This document shows positions 37,512-46,992 of a DNA stretch of 64,000 bases, piece after piece (positions within the stretch are counted from its first letter, which is position 1; every line of letters begins with the position of its first letter). The notes under the pieces are model-generated. The model was not told the origin of the DNA and searched no databases. It saw only the letters and a list, made by a program, of their open reading frames with translations. The DNA is taken from contig CBDCUC010000040.1 in NCBI GenBank assembly GCA_965222485.1, positions 1 to 64,000 on the forward strand, in the 5' to 3' direction. This stretch comes from CBDCUC01 sp965222485. Lineage in GTDB: Bacteria > Pseudomonadota > Alphaproteobacteria > Rhizobiales > Hyphomicrobiaceae. A program made the position numbers and the translations under genes.

Positions 37512-39542
37512 TTGCGGATCAGGCGGAATAGCCGAACGATTGCGGGCCTGGCGCTGCTGGCGGCAGCCTTGCTGCACCCTACGTGGGTGGTTTCGGCCGG
37601 CGAGATCAGGCCTTTCGGCGACCAGGGTTCAACCGGGCAGCGCAGCGGCCCGAAGGCAAATTCTGGGACAACCGACGGGAACTCCAACGCAAGCCGCATC
37701 CCACCGCGCGGGGACTACCTGGCACCAATGGATGGTGTCTACGGCAACGATTATGGCAACCGGCCGTCGGTACGCAGTGGGCCAGATCCAGCTCGCACAG
37801 ACGCTGGCGGTTACGTACGTCGGGACAACGCGGGCAGCCGCGATCGAACCAACGCCGACCCCGGAATGCGCTACCAACGCCCTCCTGCAGGAACATCCGG
37901 TACTTTCGCGATTAAGAGCGAGGACCTTGAACCGGTTATGGCCGCGGATGGCTCAGGCTTGCCCCACGGATTGTGGCAAGGACTATCGATTGAAGACATT
38001 GAACGGCTCATTTCCGGCCTGCAAATTCCACCGCGATCTCCTGCGCTTCACAATCTGTGGCACCGCTTGCTGAAATCAGAAGCAGGTATGCCGGCAGGCT
38101 CTTCGAATGCCGCACGATTTGCCGCAATACGGATCGAAAGTCTTTACCGCTCCGGTCTCATCCTCGAAATTTCGCAGGCTTTTGACGAACGCAATGAACT
38201 GGCATCCGATCCCCTTGTCGCCTTGCTTCTGGCACGAACCGATATCGCCTTAGGCCGCGAAGAGCGCGGCTGTGCCGCCGCCCGCAATCTGACCGACCAG
38301 GCCTCACGGCTAGCCCCGCGTTTTGCCGCCGAAGCCATCATGCTGACCGGCTTTTGCGCAGCTGTCGACGGCAACCCCGCCGCTGCAGGACTGGCGGCAG
38401 ACCTAGCCCGCGAAGGTCGCAACGTTGATGCCGCGGGCCTTTCCGCACTCGACGCTATAGCCGCTGGTGCCCCGCCACGCGCTAGCACGTCGGGTCCAAT
38501 AGACGTTATCGAATACAGGCTTCTGTCAATTGGCAAAGGCGAATTGCCCGCCGACCTCCTGGATCGTGCAAACCCCGCATTACTTGCCGTCATCGCCCGC
38601 GATTCGAATGCTAATCCTCAGCTCCAGCTGGCAGCAGCCGAAGCGGCCGCCCGCATCAATGCCCTATCAATCGCCGATCTTGCAGCCGTTTATGAACGGG
38701 TGGCTTCCGACTTGGCACTAGACACGACCCGCCCCCGCAATACCACGGGCACAACGCGAGCCGCGCCATCGGATCCGGCATTTGCATCCAGCACGTCAGC
38801 CGCACAAGAGCGCGCCGCGCTTTTCATGCGCGCCATCCTTGAGCAAACGCCAGGGCGTAAAGCCTCCTACATCCGCCAATTCCTCGATAGCGCACGTCGC
38901 CACGGCCTTTATCTTCAAACATTGAAACTCATGGCGCCTGCCGCAGAAAGCCTTTCGCCGGGGCCTGACATCGACTGGTTCACTGAGACGGCCATCGAGG
39001 TTGCACTGGCCGCCAACAACCCGGCCGAGGCTCACCGCTGGGCGACCTTTGCCAGCCAATCCGATCCGAGACCAGCAGGCTCTCTCAGCCACTGGAATGC
39101 ATTGATTAATATCGCGACGGCATCACCGGACGGATACAGGCGAAACACAGACCATGATCTTGCGTCCGTCGAGCGGCTGGCGCTCGAGGGCCAGTTTGAA
39201 CCCGTCCAATTGCACCGTCTCGCCACCGTCCTCGACGCCTTGCGCTACGATATCCCTATTCCCTTGTGGGAAGCAGCTAGCCGTACACCCCAGCCAAGTG
39301 GCGGACATTTACCTGAAACTGGGGTCCTATCCGAACTCCAGCAAGCAGCTGAGCGCAAAGAGTTTGCCCGCACCGTCCTGCTTGCCATGCGCTCACTCGG
39401 ACCTGACGGCGCCGAGGGCGCACATATGATTGCATTGGGCGATGCGATCCGCGCACTGAGCCGCGCCGGCCTTGAGGCCGATGCACGGCGTCTTGCATTC
39501 GAAGCAGTGTTTGCCGCCTGGCCACGCACCCAGCGCCGTTGA
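37512..39542 (+). CDS. large exported protein of unknown function
   Basis: About 676 residues from the TTG at 37512 (MRIRRNSRTIAGLALLAAAL), giving a clean signal peptide cut near VVSA; an upstream TTG at 37473 would overlap the small membrane gene. After a Gly/Asn/Arg-rich linker (about 30-120) comes a mostly helical region with many Ala, Leu and Arg that looks like degenerate TPR or solenoid repeats (LLARTDIALGREERGCAAAR, WATFASQSDPRPAGSLSHWN). I cannot name a family. It ends 70 bases before xerD in the same direction, so it may be co-transcribed. Confidence 0.8.
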   Translation: MRIRRNSRTIAGLALLAAALLHPTWVVSAGEIRPFGDQGSTGQRSGPKANSGTTDGNSNASRIPPRGDYLAPMDGVYGNDYGNRPSVRSGPDPARTDAGGYVRRDNAGSRDRTNADPGMRYQRPPAGTSGTFAIKSEDLEPVMAADGSGLPHGLWQGLSIEDIERLISGLQIPPRSPALHNLWHRLLKSEAGMPAGSSNAARFAAIRIESLYRSGLILEISQAFDERNELASDPLVALLLARTDIALGREERGCAAARNLTDQASRLAPRFAAEAIMLTGFCAAVDGNPAAAGLAADLAREGRNVDAAGLSALDAIAAGAPPRASTSGPIDVIEYRLLSIGKGELPADLLDRANPALLAVIARDSNANPQLQLAAAEAAARINALSIADLAAVYERVASDLALDTTRPRNTTGTTRAAPSDPAFASSTSAAQERAALFMRAILEQTPGRKASYIRQFLDSARRHGLYLQTLKLMAPAAESLSPGPDIDWFTETAIEVALAANNPAEAHRWATFASQSDPRPAGSLSHWNALINIATASPDGYRRNTDHDLASVERLALEGQFEPVQLHRLATVLDALRYDIPIPLWEAASRTPQPSGGHLPETGVLSELQQAAERKEFARTVLLAMRSLGPDGAEGAHMIALGDAIRALSRAGLEADARRLAFEAVFAAWPRTQRR

Positions 39543-39612
39543 ATCCAGCATCGAGCAATTCACTTCATGCAAAGCGCGAATCGCGCGACAGTTGCGCCGG
39601 CAGGATGAAACG

Positions 39613-40620
39613 ATGACGCGACACGATCACGCAAGCTCTGAACCTACTTACCCGGGCTCCAGCAAACCGGAGGCTCTTGTTGCTGCTTTTCTAGAAATGC
39701 TGGCAGCCGAGCGCGGTGTCGCGGAAAATACGCTGGAAGCCTACACCCGCGACCTGGCGGACGCCGTCGGCTTTTTCAAAAGCCGTGGCTTAAAACTTGA
39801 AACTGTCTCGACGGCAGAAATCTCGGACTACCTACGTCAACTATCGACCGATGGACTGTCTCCGGCTTCTCGCGCACGTCGTTTGTCTGCATTGCGCCAA
39901 CTGTTCCGCTTCCTACTCAACGAGAACACTATCGCCGACGACCCGACGCGCGGCCTTGTCGCGCCGAAACAGCGCCGCCCGCTGCCGAAAGTTCTTTCCG
40001 TTGACGAAGTAGACCGCCTCCTGGCAACTGCCCGCACGCGTTGTGAAACAACATCGATGGCAGAAAACTTCGCCGCCCGCCGCCTGCTATGCTTGCTGGA
40101 AATGCTTTATGCCACCGGCATGCGCGTTTCAGAGATTGTTGCACTGCCGCGTAAGGCCCTGGACGGCGATGCGCGCGTGTTGAACATTCGTGGCAAGGGC
40201 GGACGCGAGCGTCTTGTGCCTCTCAACCGGTCTGCCAGAGAAGCGCTCGACGGTTATCTTGCCACCTTTCATGACAAAGCAGGCAACAGCTCATCACGCG
40301 CCTCCTCACACTGGCTATTCCCTGCCAAAAGCGCGGCGGGGCACCTCACGCGTCAGAAATTGGGACAGGATCTGAAGGAGCTTGCCATTGAAGCAGGCCT
40401 CGATCCCGAGCGCGTCAGCCCGCACGTCCTGCGCCACGCATTTGCCAGCCACCTTCTTGATCGCGGCGCCGACCTGCGAGCCGTTCAACAGCTTCTCGGA
40501 CATGCCGACATCTCTACGACGGAAGTATATACCCACGTACTGCAGGAACGCCTCAAGCGCCTCGTCAATGAGCACCACCCGCTAGCCGGTACAAAACCAC
40601 TCAAAATTTCAAGCGAGTAA
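39613..40620 (+). CDS. xerD: tyrosine recombinase XerD
   Basis: About 335 residues from the ATG at 39613 (after GGCAGGATG); longer starts run into the previous gene. Catalytic residues are in place: Arg in GMRVSEI, Lys in GKGGRERLVPL, His-x-x-Arg in HVLRHAFASHL, His in GHADISTTEVY and the Tyr nucleophile in EVYTHV. With XerC it resolves chromosome dimers at dif. It sits upstream of accA as in many Hyphomicrobiales, so it is the chromosomal XerD, not an island integrase. Confidence 0.96.
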   Translation: MTRHDHASSEPTYPGSSKPEALVAAFLEMLAAERGVAENTLEAYTRDLADAVGFFKSRGLKLETVSTAEISDYLRQLSTDGLSPASRARRLSALRQLFRFLLNENTIADDPTRGLVAPKQRRPLPKVLSVDEVDRLLATARTRCETTSMAENFAARRLLCLLEMLYATGMRVSEIVALPRKALDGDARVLNIRGKGGRERLVPLNRSAREALDGYLATFHDKAGNSSSRASSHWLFPAKSAAGHLTRQKLGQDLKELAIEAGLDPERVSPHVLRHAFASHLLDRGADLRAVQQLLGHADISTTEVYTHVLQERLKRLVNEHHPLAGTKPLKISSE

Positions 40621-40923
40621 GACGAATTGGGGCATCAACCGGCATGTCGCGGCTTGCAGACCGTTCATAAGCTTTGCATATGCCCCTTGACAGTGCTGGA
40701 ACGCCGGAGTGAATGTCCCCGACGAATCAACGCTATCGGCTAGTCTCCAGCCATATTATGAGTTCTTGCGCGGCCCGCCCATCAAGAAGAATTCGTGACT
40801 GTACCTCGCGAGACTGAACTAACCGCGCGATGCCGACATGCTGGACTGCTGACGCGCACTGCCTCACTGCCGCGGTGATCCCGCAAACCGTCACTTAACG
40901 TTCAAAACCTGGAAGCAAGAATT
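40621..40923. other. 303-base gap upstream of accA
   Basis: No gene seen. A TTGACA at 40686-40691 has no matching -10 at 16-18 bases, and a TATTAT near 40753 has no good -35, so the accA promoter is not fixed. Confidence 0.35.
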
Positions 40924-41895
40924 TTGGACCGTCCCGTTCCCGTTCGCACATACCTCGACTTCGAAAAGCCGATCGCTGAGCTCGAAAGCAAAGTGAACGA
41001 GCTGAAAGCGTTGCTAGACGACGATACGGCAGAAGCGCTGACCGACGAGATCAGCAAGCTGTCCGAAAAGTTCGAGACCGAGTTGGCGAACACATACGCC
41101 AATCTTTCGCCTTGGGAGAAAACGCTCGTCGCCCGGCACCCCGAGCGTCCGCACTGCATAGAATACATCGATGCGCTGATTGAAGATTTCACTGAGCTTG
41201 CCGGCGACCGCTATTTTGCCGACGACAGCGCCATTGTCGGCGGCATGGGCAAATTCCGGGGCCGCCCGGTCATGATCATTGGCCACGAAAAAGGCTCCGA
41301 CACTGAAGCGCGCATCGCTCATAATTTCGGTATGGCAATGCCCGATGGCTACCGAAAAGCCGTCCGTCTGATGGAAATGGCAGACAAGTTTTCAATGCCC
41401 GTCATAACGCTTGTAGACACGCCGGGTGCCTATCCTGGTATTGACGCCGAAGAGCGCGGTCAGGCCGAAGCCATCGCCAGGTCAACGCAGTGCTGTCTGG
41501 ACCTCAAGGTTCCGATCATCTCCGTCATTATCGGCGAAGGTGGGTCCGGCGGCGCGGTAGCCATCGCAACCGCCAATCGCATCATCATGCTGGAACATGC
41601 CGTCTACAGCGTCATTTCGCCTGAGGGCGCAGCGTCGATAATTTGGCGCGACGCCGCCAAGAAGGAAGAAGCCGCGACGGCAATGAAAATTACCGCCCAG
41701 GATCTCAAAGAGTTGGGCGTGATCGACACCATCATCAAAGAGCCAGTCGGTGGCGCCCATCGTGATCAGGCCGCTGTTATTTCGCGCACTGGCAAGGCGA
41801 TCGCACAGGCGCTCAGCGACTTCAACGGAAAGTCGCCCACCGAAATTCACAAGCAGCGACAGGACCGTTTCCTTGAAATGGGCCGGAATTTGTAA
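40924..41895 (+). CDS. accA: acetyl-CoA carboxylase carboxyltransferase subunit alpha
   Basis: 323 residues from a TTG with GGAAGCAAG upstream; the start RTYLDFEKPIAELESKV is typical. The crotonase-like core is clear: IGHEKGSDTEARIAHNFGMA, GYRKAVRLMEMADKF, VDTPGAYPGIDAEERGQAEA and GEGGSGGAVAIA. AccA with AccD transfers carbon dioxide from biotin to acetyl-CoA in fatty-acid synthesis. Confidence 0.97.
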   Translation: MDRPVPVRTYLDFEKPIAELESKVNELKALLDDDTAEALTDEISKLSEKFETELANTYANLSPWEKTLVARHPERPHCIEYIDALIEDFTELAGDRYFADDSAIVGGMGKFRGRPVMIIGHEKGSDTEARIAHNFGMAMPDGYRKAVRLMEMADKFSMPVITLVDTPGAYPGIDAEERGQAEAIARSTQCCLDLKVPIISVIIGEGGSGGAVAIATANRIIMLEHAVYSVISPEGAASIIWRDAAKKEEAATAMKITAQDLKELGVIDTIIKEPVGGAHRDQAAVISRTGKAIAQALSDFNGKSPTEIHKQRQDRFLEMGRNL

Positions 41896-42215
41896 GCCCG
41901 CAGGCCTACTGAGATCTGAGGCCAAAGGCACGCTGGCCCCCTGCACCGCCCAGCGCCTGCCGCATTCTTCACTTACCAACAGAGCCGTTCCAATGGGCGT
42001 TGATCGAGGCGCCTAGGAGCGATTAATTTGTCATCGTTAACAATCTGTTTACGAAAGTGATTCGATTGTTTGCGCTGGTTGTGGGGAGTATGGGGCCTGG
42101 CTGACGCCGCCGAGGTGGTTTGCCGGGAACGAGCGCAACGCATTGAAATGAAAAGATGGTCCGGTTTTGCGGGTTTTTTGGTATCCGCTCGACCACCGTC
42201 ATGGGGCACTGCGGA
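41896..42215. other. 320-base gap before the first L,D-transpeptidase gene
   Basis: No gene seen. TTAA-caatctg-TTTAC (42037-42052) is one base off the CtrA consensus TTAA-N7-TTAAC and could place the transpeptidase cluster under cell-cycle control (inference only). Confidence 0.4.
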
Positions 42216-43187
42216 ATGGTTGTCACGAGCCGTTGGCTTGGAGTATTGCGCGCAAGCGTTTTGGTCATATTGAGTGCAGGCATTGTGGCAGCATGCAGCA
42301 ATGCGCCTGAACTGCCGCCTGCCGAGCAGCCACTTTCAAAAAGCACAATGATGTTGCTAGGGCGCAAGGGTATGGAACCGGCCGCTCCCATTTTTGTGCG
42401 GATTTTCAAACAGGAATCTGAGCTTGAAGTCTGGAAGGCGCGCGATGACGGCCGCTTTTACCACTTCAAGACATATCCGATCTGCAATTGGTCGGGCGAT
42501 TTAGGGCCAAAGATCCGCCAGGGTGACAAGCAGGCCCCGGAAGGCTTCTATAAGGTCACCGCCAATCAGATGAACCCCAATTCAAGCTTCCACGTGGCGT
42601 TCAATCTCGGCTACCCAAACGCCTACGACAAAGTCAACGGCCGCACCGGCAACTTCCTAATGGTGCACGGGAAGTGCAGATCGGCTGGCTGTTATGCCAT
42701 GACCGACGGACTGGTTGAAGAAATCTACGCCCTGGCGCGCGAATCATTTCGCGGCGGCCAGCAAGACTTCGAGGTACATGCCTATCCCTTCCGCATGACC
42801 GACGCCAACATGCAACGCCACCGCAAGCACAAATGGTACCGGTTCTGGCGCACCCTGAAGCGCGGCTACGATCACTTTGAATTGCATCGCATACCGCCAA
42901 CCGTAGCCGTTTGCGAGCGCCGTTATGTCGTAAACGTGCATTTGCCGCCACAACGGCGGATTGACCCGCAGGGCTCCTGCCCGCGTTTCAAACGGCCGAT
43001 GATCGAACCCTTTGTGCCTCGTGCGTCCGAAGAGGTCATCGCCAATGAACGCATTACCGTACCGGGTCCCAAAATGCGCATGTTTGCCCGCAACACCAAG
43101 AGCGGCGGCACGCGCCAAGCGCTTGGCGGACCGGCATCATCAAAGTCAACGAGCACCGGCAGCCTTCCGTTAGGCTTCGTAGAATAA
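42216..43187 (+). CDS. murein L,D-transpeptidase family lipoprotein (paralogue 1)
   Basis: About 323 residues from the ATG at 42216, giving a lipoprotein signal ending AGIVAAC with Cys27; the frame is open further upstream. The YkuD-type domain has IFVRIFKQESELEVWKA, YPICNWSGDLGPKIRQGDKQ, and the catalytic VHGKCRSAGCYAMTD with the nucleophile Cys in GCYA. The HG-x-C-x-S-x-GC pattern resembles YafK/DpaA, which cuts or forms links at peptidoglycan diaminopimelate. A Pro/Arg-rich tail follows. First of three tandem paralogues. Confidence 0.9.
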   Translation: MVVTSRWLGVLRASVLVILSAGIVAACSNAPELPPAEQPLSKSTMMLLGRKGMEPAAPIFVRIFKQESELEVWKARDDGRFYHFKTYPICNWSGDLGPKIRQGDKQAPEGFYKVTANQMNPNSSFHVAFNLGYPNAYDKVNGRTGNFLMVHGKCRSAGCYAMTDGLVEEIYALARESFRGGQQDFEVHAYPFRMTDANMQRHRKHKWYRFWRTLKRGYDHFELHRIPPTVAVCERRYVVNVHLPPQRRIDPQGSCPRFKRPMIEPFVPRASEEVIANERITVPGPKMRMFARNTKSGGTRQALGGPASSKSTSTGSLPLGFVE

Positions 43188-43370
43188 CTGTTCGACTGCG
43201 CGGTTTTCGTTCAGCATCTGGTCGTCTATTCGAATCTGGCTTCCTTCGCTGGTCGAGAGGCAAAAAAACCTGCGCGCACCGCCATCAAAATTCCAAATCA
43301 TCCGTCAACGCTTATACGCGAATCGCATTTGGTCGTGCGATGAAATGGTAGCGCTCAAGCGGGGCCCGAC

Positions 43371-44237
43371 ATGGCAAAAAAGAAAAAGCGCAGACGCATA
43401 CGCGGGATAGTCGCGCTTCTGGCTGTTATAACCTTCAGCGCCGTTGCCATCATACTCGGCCCGGATTTGAAGGGTCTCTACGACAAAAATTCGCTCGACT
43501 ATCAGCGCTTATGGCGACGTGCCCTGATCCAAACCGGCCACCCATTGCCCGGCACGCCAGACTTGGGAAGGTTCAATGATCGGCTCGCTGCAGCCGGCCA
43601 CAAACTCGGCGACGCGATCTTCATGCGCATTTTCAAGCAGGAATTCGAGCTTGAAATTTGGATGCAGCGCGATGGCATTTTCCACCATTTCGCAACCTAC
43701 CCCATCTGTCGATGGTCAGGCGTTCTTGGACCCAAACTCAAGCAGGGCGATCGGCAAGCGCCGGAAGGCATCTACACGGTTGCAACCAACCAACTCAATC
43801 CCAATAGCCGCTGGCATCGCTCGTTCAATTTGGGCTTTCCCAACATCTATGACCGCTTGCACGCGCGCACTGGCACCTTTCTGATGGTGCATGGCGGCTG
43901 CTCATCTGCCGGCTGTTACGCCATGACCAATCCGGTCATCGACGAAATCTGGGCGCTCGTCACTGCGGCACTGGCAAACGGACAAAAAAGATTTCAGGTG
44001 CAAGCGTTTCCGTTTCGATTGTCGCAGGAGCGCCTGGCACAAAGCGCCAACCACCCAGACGCCGCGCTCTGGCAGGATTTGAAAATAGCCCACGACCTTT
44101 TTCTTGAAACGCGCATTCCTCCCCGAGCCGCCGTCTGTAAGGGACGTTATGTCTTCAAAGCCGCAACCAAAGGTTACAAGGGAACGGTCGAGCTGCAAAA
44201 AACCTGCGCAGGTTTCCCGACATTGGCCAAATCCTAA
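43371..44237 (+). CDS. murein L,D-transpeptidase family protein (paralogue 2)
   Basis: 288 residues. A Lys/Arg-rich start and one membrane span (GIVALLAVITFSAVAIILG) anchor it. The domain mirrors paralogue 1: FMRIFKQEFELEIWMQ, YPICRWSGVLGPKLKQGDRQ, NLGFPNIYDRLHARTG and the catalytic VHGGCSSAGCYAMTN. It has a signal anchor instead of a lipobox, so it probably sits in the inner membrane facing the periplasm. Confidence 0.9.
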   Translation: MAKKKKRRRIRGIVALLAVITFSAVAIILGPDLKGLYDKNSLDYQRLWRRALIQTGHPLPGTPDLGRFNDRLAAAGHKLGDAIFMRIFKQEFELEIWMQRDGIFHHFATYPICRWSGVLGPKLKQGDRQAPEGIYTVATNQLNPNSRWHRSFNLGFPNIYDRLHARTGTFLMVHGGCSSAGCYAMTNPVIDEIWALVTAALANGQKRFQVQAFPFRLSQERLAQSANHPDAALWQDLKIAHDLFLETRIPPRAAVCKGRYVFKAATKGYKGTVELQKTCAGFPTLAKS

Positions 44238-44551
44238 CCTCTCCGGAAACCACCAAAAAGCACGCAAAAATCGAGGGTTACCCTGTCTGCCCAAACAACG
44301 GAGCTGAGCCTTGGGCCCGAGATATTTGATCTAAGACGGACCAGCAGGGTTAACGCACTGCCAATACCAATTCGCAACCGCTACTTGTTATCTATGACGT
44401 CTGGTCATGGCAGTATTGTTCATTTCACCGTTCAATTTGCCCCGATACCGTGCCACGATTGCCATCAGCAGCGGCCGCACGATTCGGTCCGCATCCATGG
44501 AGCAACGCTTTGTCGGCAGGCAGTGATGTAAATCCCGTTCATGGGAAGCGA
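44238..44551. other. 314-base gap between transpeptidase paralogues 2 and 3
   Basis: No separate gene is called. The frame of paralogue 3 is open upstream to a GTG at 44450, so part of this gap may be coding. No clear promoter or terminator. Confidence 0.35.
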
Positions 44552-45709
44552 GTGTATCGGCATTTGCCGTGCACGTGGCTCCTGGCGCTAGCAAGCCTTA
44601 TGCTTGTTGCGCACAGTCACACCGCCTTAGCCGTGAGTATCGAGCTCAAGGACGTGGCCCCCGACCGCATCGAACGTCAGCGAAAAGCTGCGGCCGGTAA
44701 AATCCCACTACCAGGAACGCCAAAAATCGGACAGTTCAAAGCGCGTTTGGCCGCTAAAGGTCTGACGGCCGGTGCGCCTATTATGATTCGGATTTTCAAA
44801 TCGGAATCTGAGCTTGAGCTCTGGATGGAAAAGGACGGAGCCTTCCGTCACTTTGCCACCTACCCCATCTGTCAGTGGTCCGGCGGCCTCGGCCCCAAAC
44901 TGGCCGAAGGCGACAAACAAGCACCGGAAGGTTTTTATACACTCACCCGCCGTCAACTTCATCGGCGCGGCCGCTGGCGGAAATCATTAAACCTGGGCTT
45001 CCCCAACGTCTACGACCGCGCACTGGCGCGCACCGGTTCATACATTCTCGTTCACGGTGGGTGCTCGTCTGTCGGTTGCTACGCCATGACGGACCCCGTG
45101 ATGGCGGAAATCTACGATCTCGCGAAAGCAGCCCTGCGAAAGGGACAACGCCACATTCCGGTGCATGCATTCCCGTTCCGCATGACACCGGAGAACCTGG
45201 CCCGACATGCCAACAGCCCATGGCACGACTTCTGGCAAGAACTAAAAGCTGGTTACGATTCATTTGAACGTACGCGCAAGCCACCACGCATAAACGTCTG
45301 CAACGGAAGCTACGAAGTACGCGACACCCCGCCCCTGGAGGTGGGCGCTTCGAGCCCTTTAACCGCGTGCGGCCAAACGGCCGCAAAAGCCGAGGCAGAG
45401 GCGCTGTTGTGGCGTATTGTCAACCACCCCTCCCGGTGGCGAAGTCTGACGAAACGCGACAAGGCGATGCTGCACTCACTGAAGGAGCACACTCCCAAGG
45501 TGCAATTGAAGCGCAGCAGAAACAGGGGCAAGCCAGCCGCGAGGACGAAGAAAAAGGCTAGACCGGCGAGCACCCCTCGTTTGACATGCGACATCGCACG
45601 ACCAAGCTGCCGCAGACACCTTATGCTCAAGCAACGACGTGCAAACCGCGCCGGCACCTTCAAGCGCCGTCACACCACAGCTCGCAAAAGATTGCCCAAC
45701 AGCAGCTAA
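44552..45709 (+). CDS. murein L,D-transpeptidase family protein with basic tail (paralogue 3)
   Basis: About 385 residues from the GTG at 44552 (MYRHLPCTWLLALASLMLVA, cut near TALA); the GTG at 44450 is an alternative. The domain has IMIRIFKSESELELWME, YPICQWSGGLGPKLAEGDKQ and the catalytic VHGGCSSVGCYAMTD. Unlike the other two, about 100 C-terminal residues are strongly basic (KVQLKRSRNRGKPAARTKKK, later TFKRRHTTARKRLPNS) and could bind acidic cell-wall or surface polymers. Third of the tandem set. Confidence 0.88.
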   Translation: MYRHLPCTWLLALASLMLVAHSHTALAVSIELKDVAPDRIERQRKAAAGKIPLPGTPKIGQFKARLAAKGLTAGAPIMIRIFKSESELELWMEKDGAFRHFATYPICQWSGGLGPKLAEGDKQAPEGFYTLTRRQLHRRGRWRKSLNLGFPNVYDRALARTGSYILVHGGCSSVGCYAMTDPVMAEIYDLAKAALRKGQRHIPVHAFPFRMTPENLARHANSPWHDFWQELKAGYDSFERTRKPPRINVCNGSYEVRDTPPLEVGASSPLTACGQTAAKAEAEALLWRIVNHPSRWRSLTKRDKAMLHSLKEHTPKVQLKRSRNRGKPAARTKKKARPASTPRLTCDIARPSCRRHLMLKQRRANRAGTFKRRHTTARKRLPNSS

Positions 45710-45810
45710 TCACGGATAATACTTGAACCTGCGTATTCGCCGGCTCCAGTCGAACCGCCAAGCACGACTGCGCCCTGTTTTGCATTGTTCGAGCAGATCT
45801 CCCGATTGCA

Positions 45811-46992
45811 GTGACGCAACCAACAAAAATCCTGATACTCGGCGGCTACGGAGCATTCGGCAAGAAAGTTGCCATGCGGCTTGCCCGCGACCCCAACCTG
45901 TCGGTTGTCATTGCCGGACGCAACAAGGAGACAGCCGCGAAAACCGCACAAGCGCTGTCTGCTGCAGAGGGCACCGGCGCCGAAGTGACGGCCCAGGGCC
46001 TCGACGCCCACTTCGTCACGGCAGCCGATTTATCCCACCACGCCATCGATATCGTTATCAATGCGTCCGGACCTTTCCAGGAGCAGAATTACTCACTCGC
46101 CAGATCCGCCATAAAGGCAGGCAGCCACTACATCGATCTTGCTGACGCCCGAAACTTCGTCAACGGTATTGGTGTCCTCGACGGGGAGGCCAAGTCGGCA
46201 GGTGTCCTGACCGTCAGTGGAGCAAGCTCCGTACCGGGGCTGTCGTCCGCCGTCGTTTGCGGCTGTCTCAACATTTTCGAAAAACTGCAAAAAATTACCA
46301 TCGGGATATCGCCCGGCAATCGTTTCGATCCGGGCTTGGCCACAACAAGAAGCGTGCTGTCCGGCATTGGCAAACCATTTGCCGGCCTTACGAACGGTTA
46401 TGCCACGACACGCTATGGCTGGCAGGACATGGTACGCGAGGAGCTACCGGAAATCGGCCGCCGTCTGTTTGGCAATGTTGAACTGCCTGACCTGGATTTA
46501 GTGCCGCGATATGCGCCCCACCTGCGAACGATTTCCACCAAGGCAGGCATCGAAGTCGGAATGTTTCACGTGAGTCTTTGGGCGTTATCAGGCTTGGTGC
46601 GCGCACGCATTTTGCCGTCGTTGGCGCCATTCGCATCGATACTACTATCGGCCAAACGCGCGTTAAACGTTTTGGGAAGTGACACCGGAGGCATGTTTGT
46701 CGCATTTGAGGGCACCAACAGCCGGGGCCAGCCCGAGCATCACGTTTGGCACATGATCGCCAAGTCGGACCATGGTCCGTTCGTTCCCGCGATTCCCTCC
46801 GTCATCTTGGCCAAACGATTGGCGTCGGGGGAAGAAATGACACGCGGTGCAATACCGTGCTTCGGACTGTTTGGGGTCGCAGAATTCGCCCGCGAAGTCG
46901 CAGACCTCGACATCACATTCTGGTGGGACGGAAACCGAATCGATCCGGCCGGTTCACCAGTGGCAAAAAGCAAATCTCGCAAACAAGCCTGA
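45811..46992 (+). CDS. saccharopine dehydrogenase-like NAD(P)-binding oxidoreductase
   Basis: 393 residues from a GTG. Rossmann fold at the N-terminus (KILILGGYGAFGKKVAMRLA), then the Sacchrp_dh_NADP region (DIVINASGPFQEQNYSLARS, GSHYIDLADARNFVNGI). Homologues act on many substrates and this one cannot be assigned. A hydrophobic stretch (VRARILPSLAPFASILLSA) is usual for the membrane-linked branch. Its stop codon directly abuts the secA stop on the other strand with no bases between. Confidence 0.85.
   Translation: MTQPTKILILGGYGAFGKKVAMRLARDPNLSVVIAGRNKETAAKTAQALSAAEGTGAEVTAQGLDAHFVTAADLSHHAIDIVINASGPFQEQNYSLARSAIKAGSHYIDLADARNFVNGIGVLDGEAKSAGVLTVSGASSVPGLSSAVVCGCLNIFEKLQKITIGISPGNRFDPGLATTRSVLSGIGKPFAGLTNGYATTRYGWQDMVREELPEIGRRLFGNVELPDLDLVPRYAPHLRTISTKAGIEVGMFHVSLWALSGLVRARILPSLAPFASILLSAKRALNVLGSDTGGMFVAFEGTNSRGQPEHHVWHMIAKSDHGPFVPAIPSVILAKRLASGEEMTRGAIPCFGLFGVAEFAREVADLDITFWWDGNRIDPAGSPVAKSKSRKQA

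Noticed and set aside
39613..40620. Tyrosine recombinase as an island integrase
   Set aside because: It sits next to accA in conserved order and has XerD features, so it is the chromosomal dimer-resolution enzyme and not linked to the tRNA-Arg island 27 kb away.
40686..40714. TTGACA as the accA promoter
   Set aside because: No acceptable -10 at 16-18 bases downstream.
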